A stretch of DNA of 5,661 bases, taken from Pontiella sp. (GTDB lineage Bacteria; Verrucomicrobiota; Kiritimatiellia; Kiritimatiellales; Pontiellaceae). Below are positions 1-5,140 of the stretch, one piece after another (the first letter of the stretch is position 1; every line of letters starts with the position of its first letter). The position numbers and the translations under genes were made by a program. Under the pieces are notes generated by a model. The model worked only from the letters and a program-made list of their open reading frames with translations, made no database searches and was not told where the DNA came from. The DNA lies in assembly GCA_029935255.1 (NCBI GenBank), contig JAOZKS010000182.1, positions 1 through 5,661 on the forward strand, in the 5' to 3' direction.

Positions 1-329
1 TCATCATTATCCGCACCTATACGGAACTGATTAACGGTAAGCTCTCCCCCCGTGTTGATTGCCAGAACACCCGAATCCGAACGGCGTCCAATTTCCAACC
101 TATTAACAGCACCTGCCGCAACGCTATCAACAATAGCTCCCTCGCCATCGTTATCAAAACGGGCAACGTAGGTGGGGTTGGCGCCTCCTGGAACACCGGC
201 GCTCCAGTTTGCGGTGTTCGTCCAGTTTCCATTCGCTCCGCCCGTCCATTTCGAGATGTCAGCGGCCTGCGTTGTCGCAACGGCCAAGGCCGTAACCGCT
301 AGCGCAGTAATTATTTTTCCTGTCTTCAT
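1..329 (-). CDS. Exported adhesin-like or beta-helix protein, N-terminal part (runs off left edge)
   Basis: Only the first 109 codons are in the window; the frame is open to base 1. The start is the ATG at 329-327, preceded on the minus strand by GGAG (339-336) with a 6-nt spacer. Residues 1-22 form a Sec signal peptide: Lys near the N-terminus, a hydrophobic Ala/Leu/Val core, and likely cleavage after T-T-Q-A. The mature part opens with W-T-G-G-A-N-G-N-W, then N-W-S-A-G-V-P (residues 28-47). This W-x-G-G...NW..G.P pattern is common at the N-terminus of large surface or secreted proteins of PVC bacteria. Residues 77-109 (L-E-I-G..., G-V-L-A-I..., G-E-L-T-V..., F-R-I-G) have the short alternating strand and glycine-turn rhythm of beta-helix or autotransporter-type repeats. 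Function cannot be assigned beyond export and probable surface, adhesion or polysaccharide context. It follows the 1119-residue exported protein on the same strand, separated by a terminator, so it is probably transcribed separately or by read-through. Confidence 0.75.
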   Translation of the reverse strand, partial: MKTGKIITALAVTALAVATTQAADISKWTGGANGNWTNTANWSAGVPGGANPTYVARFDNDGEGAIVDSVAAGAVNRLEIGRRSDSGVLAINTGGELTVNQFRIGADND

Positions 330-360
330 ATGTTTCTCCTTTTATTTGTTTAACAAAGTC

Positions 361-389
361 AAAAACCCGAAGCCCGTGCAGGCTTCGGG
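361..389 (-). terminator. Rho-independent terminator after the large exported protein
   Basis: Bases 366-374 (CCCGAAGCC) and 381-389 (GGCTTCGGG) form a perfect 9-bp stem with a 6-nt loop. Read on the minus strand, the stem is followed at once by five T residues (365-361). It lies 18 bp past the stop codon of the 407-3766 gene, the expected place for its transcript end. The same stem on the plus strand lacks a following T run, so it is directional. Confidence 0.9.
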
Positions 390-406
390 AGTTGATGATT
401 CATACC

Positions 407-3400
407 CTACTCGGTGATTTCCAGACCGATGAACTTCGCGTTCACGTCGATCGGCACCAGGTTGGTGACCGCATTGAGCCCCAGATCTGGATTGCTCGCG
501 TTCCAGAGGCCAACCCCATCTTCGACCACGTCGGTGGCTTCCGCGAAAGCTGTATAGACCAGATTCTCGGTATCCAGGACCGTGTAGGTCGGGCGCGTTG
601 CGCTCTCCAGACGAGGATAGACGTAGACCAGATTGGTTCCGGTTCCATCCACACCCAGCTGACGGGTCTGCTTTCCGTTGTCATTCACGTCGGCAGGATC
701 GCCCAGCGTGCCCCACTCGTGTACGTTGTTGACGCCATCGCCATCGTAGTCGTTGGTTCCGACGGCATCATCGTTGTAGATGTTGAATCCATCCGTCCAC
801 AGTTGCAACGGAGTGGCTGATTCGCCTTCGGACAATCTGAACGAAACCATGCGAGTTGCAATTCCTGCGTCCAGGAAATAGCCAAGCGCAACCACATTAT
901 CCAGCACCTGAACAGCATATGGCCCGGTGGCAGCCATGACGGTGGTGGAATCCAGAGTCGCCTCTGTGATCGGAGCCCAAGTCAACAAGTTTAGATCTGA
1001 AAAACTCGTAGTTGCGTCAGCCAATATCTCGGTGGCGCTGATGTACCACTGGGAGCCGTTCTTGATGGCAATAAAGCCTCCATCACCCGCTAGATTCGTG
1101 AACGTCCATTCCATGCTGTAGGAGGATCCGTCCGTCAGGTTCATAGCCGATCCCCCGGGGAAATCGGCCTGTTTCATATAGACCAGAGCCGTTATAAATC
1201 CATCGTTCTGTCTTCGGATCTGCAAGCGATCCGGCGTATGACTATCCAGCTTAAGCTTAGAGAATACATCGCCGGTTCCTCCATGTCCCTGCGCAACCCC
1301 GTATAGGAGCGGTGAAACACTGATATCAACAACAGCATCGGTTTCGTAAAAAGCGCCACCCGTTCCGCTAGACACTCGGTTTTCAACCCCATTGGTGAGA
1401 AGAGCATCGAAAATAAGATTACTATCGCCACCTATGTTCTCTCCTCCTAGTCCCCACGAAAGCACATCGGATTTACCGAGCGGACGCACTGGAATGATCG
1501 CAGTTTCAGCCTCACCGTATACACCATAGTCGGCGGCCACCGTGTAGAAGTAGGTGGTTCCACCGGTCAGGCCGGTCTCCGTGAAGGTCAGCACGTCTGT
1601 AGACCCCATAACGATCGTTGGGATTCCACCCGAGTAGGCGGAGTAGCGACGGACAATATAGCCCACTGCTTCAACCGACGCATCCCATTCAAGGATCACG
1701 GTTCCATCCGCAACATCCGAAACCACGTTGGCCGGAACAATCTGCACTGGATCCTGATCCTCTGCCTTGGTAAAGCTCAAAGAATCGATCTGCACCGTTA
1801 AGGGATCACCCTCATATTGATCGTCAATCGCAAGACCATTGGTGGCCACCAGCGCCTTGTGTTCACTGGCCTCGTGGTCGATGCCCATTGCAAGGTAAAT
1901 AAATTCGGCATCAAACGCATCGGTCGAATCGGCATATTCATGCACTCCGTCTAAGGAATTGGTGACCCCGTTGGCAATCACTTCGCCCCAGCACGTATAG
2001 CTTCCCGTCGGGGTGGAGGGCTTGCGAATGGTAAAGTTCATGGTGATCGGATCGGTTTCGAAATCCGGTCCGCCGACCACATCTTCTTCCCAGTTTGGAT
2101 CCCAGCCCGCCTCATCCGTGGCAAGCTGCCCAAACATGTTGTCCTTGTTGGAATTCATATTAAACTGGAAGTCGAGCCGACCGCCAATCTGATGGCGAAC
2201 CACCACAAAGATATCGTCGGCATCGTTGAACTCCAACCCGGAACTCGGATCAGCCGTCAGGCCAATCTTAAAGGTTTCATTCGCGCCAATCGCAGACACC
2301 GTATGGTTGGTGGTAACCAGAGTTCCATCGACATCAATGATCCGTTCGATCACCTGGCCATCCGATGGCCCTGTTTTAAGCTGGAAGACGACGGAACCGG
2401 TCCACTCGTCGCCCACATTGTTGGACATCAGGCGGTTGTAGTAAATGTTGTTTCCAAGCACATTATTAAAGCTATTGGTGTAAGGCTCGGAATCGGCAAA
2501 GCCCACTCCACCCGCATCCGTAACATGGAAAGCCGGGAGGTTGGTCTCGGCCGGAGTCAGCCAGCGGTCCTGAGTGTTCAGATCGCCGTTGGCATAACCT
2601 TCACTGGTAATGAAGGTGGTGTCGACAATCGATCCGGTTGCAGCCGCCTGCGGTTCAGCGGAAACTTCGTTGGAATCGACGTCTGCCGCTCCGGTTTCCT
2701 TGGCGGTCACGATGTAGTAGTAGGTCGTGTCGTTGAGTGCCGAGGCATCGGTATAGCTTCCCGCGGCATTGGTTGTTACAATGGTGGTTCCATAGGGACC
2801 ACCCTGCACGGTTCCCCGCTTAACGACATAGCTGGTGGCTTCGAGAGAAGAGCTCCAGTTGAGATCGACCAAGTTATTTCCGCCGGAGGCCGAAAGAACC
2901 GGCGCTTCAAGAACAGGAACATTGCCGCTGGTTTGGTCCACGATCAGCGAATCAAGCGCAATATGGACCAATGAGGCATCTCCGTCCTCATCGGCATCAG
3001 GATGGTGCCCCATCGCCAAATTCACACTCGTCGAGTGATAGACGTTACTAAACGTAGCATAGTTCAAGTTAGGATCATCTCCGAACAGGTCGGGATCAAA
3101 TACCGTAGATGCTCCGGTGAGCAGGTTGGAAATTACAGCAACGGCTGAATAGATTTCGTCCGTGCGCGTCTTGCGAATGGTCCAGGTCAAACGCAGGTCA
3201 TCCGTCTGAAAATCAGGAGTGTTGGTCGGCGTATTTGGATTCCAGCCCATCTCCGCATTCGTAATTCTGCCCAGGGTACGAAACCGACCTGATTTACTCA
3301 GCGTTACATCCATCTCGTCCTCTTTCTGGAGAAGTTGCATGGTGACATCTGACGCCGTGAGCCTATTGGTTACCGTATCGGTTAAACCAATTTGAAAGAA

Positions 3401-3766
3401 GGTCTGCGCACCGGAGAAAACGGCAATATTGGTTCCTGCATACGCGGAGGTGGAAAGTGAGAAGTCCAAGGTTCCGGACCACTCGTCGTCGTCCAGATTA
3501 TCCATTGAGGAATTCAGATAGACATAATGCCCGTTGGTGCCAGCACCCGTATTGAAATCGGCCGCATACGGCGCGGTGTCGGCCACGCCCGGTGAATTGG
3601 TACTGACTTCAAACGAAAATCCACCGGTAAGCGGTAAGTCCAGCCAGCTCTGCTGACCTGCAATGTTTCCGTCCTCGTAGTCCGGCGCCATAAAGTCCGT
3701 ATTGATCACGGCTGATGCGGCGGAAACCATTCCCACCATCAGTAATGCTGTAAGTAACCTCTTCAT
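407..3766 (-). CDS. Large exported modular protein: two duplicated beta-sandwich + FN3 units, third module, Ca-binding loop
   Basis: This is a complete gene of 1119 residues. The start chosen is the ATG at 3766-3764, which begins M-K-R-L-L-T-A-L-L-M; an in-frame ATG 11 codons upstream would put charged residues before the signal peptide and has no better ribosome site. Residues 1-19 are a signal peptide ending A-A-S-A. Residues ~20-280 are a beta-rich module resembling a LamG/concanavalin-like sandwich, followed by an FN3 domain (~286-372, with the typical L-x-W...Y-x-V-x-R and T-x-Y-Y-Y-I-V-T-A). A second copy of the same pair occupies ~378-668 and ~674-763. A third, unrelated module spans ~766-995. 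Residues ~999-1031 form an Asp-rich loop, D-Y-D-G-D-G-V-N-N then D-P-A-D-V-N-D-N-G, like thrombospondin type 3 or dockerin Ca sites. The tail (1040-1119) ends K-F-I-G-L-E-I-T-E, with no LPxTG and no PEP-CTERM hydrophobic helix. I see no catalytic motif. A structural, glycan-binding or cell-surface role is inferred, not shown. Confidence 0.85.
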   Translation of the reverse strand: MKRLLTALLMVGMVSAASAVINTDFMAPDYEDGNIAGQQSWLDLPLTGGFSFEVSTNSPGVADTAPYAADFNTGAGTNGHYVYLNSSMDNLDDDEWSGTLDFSLSTSAYAGTNIAVFSGAQTFFQIGLTDTVTNRLTASDVTMQLLQKEDEMDVTLSKSGRFRTLGRITNAEMGWNPNTPTNTPDFQTDDLRLTWTIRKTRTDEIYSAVAVISNLLTGASTVFDPDLFGDDPNLNYATFSNVYHSTSVNLAMGHHPDADEDGDASLVHIALDSLIVDQTSGNVPVLEAPVLSASGGNNLVDLNWSSSLEATSYVVKRGTVQGGPYGTTIVTTNAAGSYTDASALNDTTYYYIVTAKETGAADVDSNEVSAEPQAAATGSIVDTTFITSEGYANGDLNTQDRWLTPAETNLPAFHVTDAGGVGFADSEPYTNSFNNVLGNNIYYNRLMSNNVGDEWTGSVVFQLKTGPSDGQVIERIIDVDGTLVTTNHTVSAIGANETFKIGLTADPSSGLEFNDADDIFVVVRHQIGGRLDFQFNMNSNKDNMFGQLATDEAGWDPNWEEDVVGGPDFETDPITMNFTIRKPSTPTGSYTCWGEVIANGVTNSLDGVHEYADSTDAFDAEFIYLAMGIDHEASEHKALVATNGLAIDDQYEGDPLTVQIDSLSFTKAEDQDPVQIVPANVVSDVADGTVILEWDASVEAVGYIVRRYSAYSGGIPTIVMGSTDVLTFTETGLTGGTTYFYTVAADYGVYGEAETAIIPVRPLGKSDVLSWGLGGENIGGDSNLIFDALLTNGVENRVSSGTGGAFYETDAVVDISVSPLLYGVAQGHGGTGDVFSKLKLDSHTPDRLQIRRQNDGFITALVYMKQADFPGGSAMNLTDGSSYSMEWTFTNLAGDGGFIAIKNGSQWYISATEILADATTSFSDLNLLTWAPITEATLDSTTVMAATGPYAVQVLDNVVALGYFLDAGIATRMVSFRLSEGESATPLQLWTDGFNIYNDDAVGTNDYDGDGVNNVHEWGTLGDPADVNDNGKQTRQLGVDGTGTNLVYVYPRLESATRPTYTVLDTENLVYTAFAEATDVVEDGVGLWNASNPDLGLNAVTNLVPIDVNAKFIGLEITE
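674..772 (-). other. Asp-rich Ca-binding loop region within the large exported protein
   Basis: These bases encode residues ~999-1031, which include D-D-A-V-G-T-N-D-Y-D-G-D-G-V-N-N-V and then D-P-A-D-V-N-D-N-G. The D-x-D-x-D-G spacing matches Ca-binding loops of the thrombospondin type 3 and dockerin kinds, often written D-x-D-G-D-G-x-x-D/N in exported PVC proteins. Only about one and a half loops are present, so this is likely a linker that rigidifies with calcium rather than a cohesin-binding dockerin. Metal binding is inferred. Confidence 0.6.
1478..2635 (-). repeat. Second copy of the sandwich + FN3 module (protein-level repeat)
   Basis: Residues ~378-763 of the exported protein. It aligns by eye with the first copy through shared landmarks: D-E-W-T-G-S-V-V-F-Q-L, F-K-I-G-L-T, A-G-W-D-P-N, D-F-E-T-D, F-T-I-R-K, L-A-M-G and I-D-S-L, followed by an FN3 domain (V-I-L-E-W-D ... 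Y-I-V-R-R ... T-T-Y-F-Y-T-V-A). The copies are diverged at DNA level and somewhat different in length, so the duplication is old. Confidence 0.75.
2651..3709 (-). repeat. First copy of the sandwich + FN3 module (protein-level repeat)
   Basis: Residues ~20-372 of the exported protein, directly after the signal peptide. Matching landmarks in the same order as in the second copy are D-E-W-S-G-T-L-D-F-S-L, F-Q-I-G-L-T, M-G-W-N-P-N, D-F-Q-T-D, W-T-I-R-K, L-A-M-G and L-D-S-L. The FN3 part carries V-D-L-N-W-S, Y-V-V-K-R and T-T-Y-Y-Y-I-V-T-A. Confidence 0.75.
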
Positions 3767-3769
3767 TTT

Positions 3770-3778
3770 CCTCTCCTC
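3770..3778 (-). promoter_or_regulatory. Shine-Dalgarno site fixing the start of the large exported protein
   Basis: On the minus strand the bases read GAGGAGAGG, then three A residues, then the ATG at 3766. The AGGAG core sits 6 nt from this ATG. This supports the signal-peptide start over the in-frame ATG at 3799, since the site would lie inside the coding region if translation began there. Confidence 0.8.
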
Positions 3779-3876
3779 GGTTATAAGTGGACTCTCCATC
3801 CACGATTAATACGACTGCCATTAGCATCGCCGAATCTCAAATCACCGTATTGGACACTTTTCCGCATTTTTTTTGA

Positions 3877-3909
3877 ATTGATCTAACATCGTTAGTATTT
3901 ATTGATCTA
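3877..3909. repeat. 9-bp direct repeat flanking a small hairpin in the divergent spacer
   Basis: ATTGATCTA occurs at 3877-3885 and again at 3901-3909, 24 bp apart start to start. Between them CTAAC (3883-3887) and GTTAG (3891-3895) form a 5-bp stem with a 3-nt loop. A T8 tract (3867-3874) lies alongside. Position upstream of both divergent genes would suit a regulator site, but such short AT-rich repeats can arise by chance. No clear -35/-10 pair was seen nearby on either strand. Confidence 0.35.
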
Positions 3910-3910
3910 T

Positions 3911-4060
3911 TTGGCCGCGAATGCGGCCCGCAACGACGCGGGCCGCCCTGTGTATGGATTCTTCTACTCTGGCAGGAGGGGGACCACCCCGCTGGAGGAG
4001 CCCGCTCTGCATGATTACCCTTCCTACGCGGGTCGAGGAGGCCGTCACCCCTCCCTACAA
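3911..4060. other. GC-rich structured intergenic segment, possible interspersed repeat or structured RNA
   Basis: This part of the 402-bp divergent spacer differs from the AT-rich sequence on both sides. It starts with a perfect 9-bp hairpin, GCGGCCCGC at 3923-3931 and GCGGGCCGC at 3938-3946 with loop AACGAC. Purine/pyrimidine-biased blocks follow, such as GGAGGGGGACCACCCC (3975-3990), and GGAGGAGCCCGC and CGAGGAGGCCGTC further on. No T run follows the hairpin on either strand, so it is not a classical terminator. A 46-codon ATG frame (3954-4094) crosses it but lacks a ribosome site. The composition resembles dispersed intergenic repeats; identity is unknown. Confidence 0.4.
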
Positions 4061-4144
4061 CACTCTATTTTCCCTCGATAGATTGCGGGTTTAATAGATT
4101 GGGCATACGCTCTGTTTCATGCATAGTTCCGGCCAGTGATATAG

Positions 4145-4159
4145 AAGCTTGATAAGCTT
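4145..4159. repeat. Paired AAGCTT hairpin just upstream of the sigma-factor start
   Basis: AAGCTT at 4145-4150 and 4154-4159 are separated by GAT. Each hexamer is its own reverse complement, so the two can pair as a 6-bp stem with a 3-nt loop. The 3' arm ends 9 nt before the sigma-factor ATG, where a Shine-Dalgarno site would normally sit; none is present. A role in translation control is possible but unproven. Confidence 0.45.
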
Positions 4160-4168
4160 ACAACCGCG

Positions 4169-4795
4169 ATGGAAAAGAACGATCCAGCACAACAGGATAC
4201 CGATCCGAACCGCACCCGGATAACGCTGATTCAACGAGTCAAGAACCAGCACGACGAAGGGTCCTGGGAAGATTTTGTCCGAATTTACCGCGGCTATATC
4301 TATTCCATCGTCCGGCGCATGAATATTTCCGACCATGATGCCGAGGATCTGGTTCAGCAATTGATGTTCCACATGTGGAATAAGCTCCCCAACACCGATG
4401 TGGAACAAATTCGCCGTTTTCGCAGCTGGCTGTCCACCATCACCAAAAACTTTGTCACCGACTTTATCCGCAAACGGGTTCGCGAGGCCAAGCGCCTGGA
4501 AAAAGCGGAGCAGGATGCCACCCTCTCCTACCTCAAGGCGATCCGCCTGCCGGAAATCGACCGAATTGCCGAAAAGGAATGGAAACTCCACATCACCAAC
4601 CTGGCACTGGATAATATAGAATCCCTCTTTTCCGGTCAGGCCATCCAGGTTTTCCGACTTAGCCTCCAGGGATTGGAGGTCAAGGCGATTGCCGACCAAC
4701 TGGATCTTCAGGAAAACTCGGTCTACCGCCTGCGGAACCGCGTTAAAAAAAGGCTTGTCCTTGAAATCGAACAACTGCGCGAAGAGCTGGAATAG
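4169..4795 (+). CDS. ECF-type RNA polymerase sigma-70 family factor
   Basis: A 208-residue protein, normal length for a two-domain ECF sigma factor. Residues ~32-103 are sigma region 2: an aromatic-rich helix (F-V-R-I-Y-R-G-Y-I-Y), the core-binding segment D-H-D-A-E-D-L-V-Q-Q (55-64), and F-R-S-W-L-S-T-I-T-K-N-F-V-T-D-F-I-R-K-R (84-103), which matches the -10 recognition and melting segment. A charged linker follows. Residues ~143-200 are region 4, with a helix-turn-helix around 169-193 (L-E-V-K-A-I-A-D-Q-L, then N-S-V-Y-R-L-R-N-R-V) for -35 recognition. The ATG at 4169 is the first possible start, because an in-frame TAG lies at 4142-4144 and no other start codon falls between. No Shine-Dalgarno is visible. 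A Ser/Thr kinase gene follows on the same strand 345 bp downstream, which suggests control by phosphorylation rather than by a classical anti-sigma factor. No C-terminal extension is present. The target regulon cannot be read from this window. Confidence 0.92.
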   Translation: MEKNDPAQQDTDPNRTRITLIQRVKNQHDEGSWEDFVRIYRGYIYSIVRRMNISDHDAEDLVQQLMFHMWNKLPNTDVEQIRRFRSWLSTITKNFVTDFIRKRVREAKRLEKAEQDATLSYLKAIRLPEIDRIAEKEWKLHITNLALDNIESLFSGQAIQVFRLSLQGLEVKAIADQLDLQENSVYRLRNRVKKRLVLEIEQLREELE

Positions 4796-4842
4796 AGCTC
4801 CGACAGGCAAATAGCGCGGATGAGCCGCAACCAAAAGAACTC

Positions 4843-4899
4843 AACGCAAAGACACGAAAGATGCTAAGGAGCGCAAAGGGAATTCTCTGCGAGGCTTAG
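4843..4899. repeat. AACGCAAAGA-type repeat element, imperfect copy
   Basis: The element starts with AACGCAAAGA (4843-4852). It continues with an imperfect hairpin in which CTAAG (4864-4868) pairs with CTTAG (4895-4899) and CGCAAAG (4872-4878) pairs with CTCTGCG (4885-4891) at 6 of 7 positions. Short CGCAAAG/CTTTGCG hairpin elements of this style are dispersed in intergenic regions of many bacteria. It lies 47 bp after the sigma-factor stop codon and has no T run, so it is not a clear terminator. Confidence 0.6.
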
Positions 4900-4938
4900 G
4901 AGTCTAAAATTATTAACATGAACATAAGGGGCGTTTTA

Positions 4939-5017
4939 AACGCAAAGAAACAAAGGTCGCGAAGGCTCGCAAAGAGCGGTTCTTTGCGAGACTCAGCGTT
5001 CTCCGCGACTTTGCGTT
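4939..5017. repeat. AACGCAAAGA-type long inverted-repeat element, better-preserved copy
   Basis: Outer arms AACGCAAAG (4939-4947) and CTTTGCGTT (5009-5017) are perfect complements. TCGCG (4957-4961) pairs with CGCGA (5004-5008). The centre is a perfect 10-bp stem, CTCGCAAAGA (4966-4975) and TCTTTGCGAG (4981-4990), with loop GCGGT. The whole 79 nt can fold into one long hairpin in the sigma-kinase intergenic transcript. It begins with the same 10 bases as the element at 4843. A reverse-strand open frame crossing it is rich in residues typical of spurious proteins from such repeats, so I treat it as noncoding. Confidence 0.75.
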
Positions 5018-5131
5018 GAAGAAAAGTGCATAAAAACAAGCCGAAGCGCAACGTAGATAATTTTGCACGGGAAAATAGAGAACGGAGTGAACGGTTCAAA
5101 CGACGGATAGTGAGAACTCAAAACCTGTTGC

Positions 5132-5136
5132 AGGAG
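5132..5136 (+). promoter_or_regulatory. Shine-Dalgarno site of the kinase gene
   Basis: AGGAG lies 4 nt before the ATG at 5141. The spacing is slightly short but the match is strong, and it contrasts with the absence of any such site before the sigma factor. The two genes therefore probably differ in translation efficiency. Confidence 0.7.
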
Positions 5137-5140
5137 TAAA

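Noticed and set aside
392..820. 142-codon plus-strand open frame
   Set aside because: It overlaps the C-terminal coding region of the exported protein in antisense. Its start lies at the edge of the terminator region and no family is recognisable.
2192..2974. 260-codon plus-strand open frame
   Set aside because: It is antisense to the FN3 and module region of the exported protein, with no ribosome site and no domain features. The minus-strand frame is continuous with clear FN3 signatures.
3807..3816. TAATACGACT, matching the first ten bases of the phage T7 promoter
   Set aside because: The following bases do not match the rest of that promoter and no phage genes are present; chance match.
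3923..3946. GC hairpin as a Rho-independent terminator
   Set aside because: Neither strand has a T run after the stem, and no gene ends next to it.
3954..4094. 46-codon plus-strand frame in the divergent spacer
   Set aside because: It lacks a Shine-Dalgarno, and its Gly/Pro/Arg-rich product reflects the GC-rich structured block. It is too short and unsupported to call.
4091..4834. 247-codon open frame on the minus strand opposite the sigma factor
   Set aside because: It lies fully antisense to a clear ECF sigma gene, its protein has no recognisable domain, and it arises from codon bias of the real gene.
4896..5099. 67-codon minus-strand frame in the sigma-kinase spacer
   Set aside because: It crosses the long inverted-repeat element, and its sequence is of the type produced by CGCAAAG repeats that are often mis-annotated as proteins.
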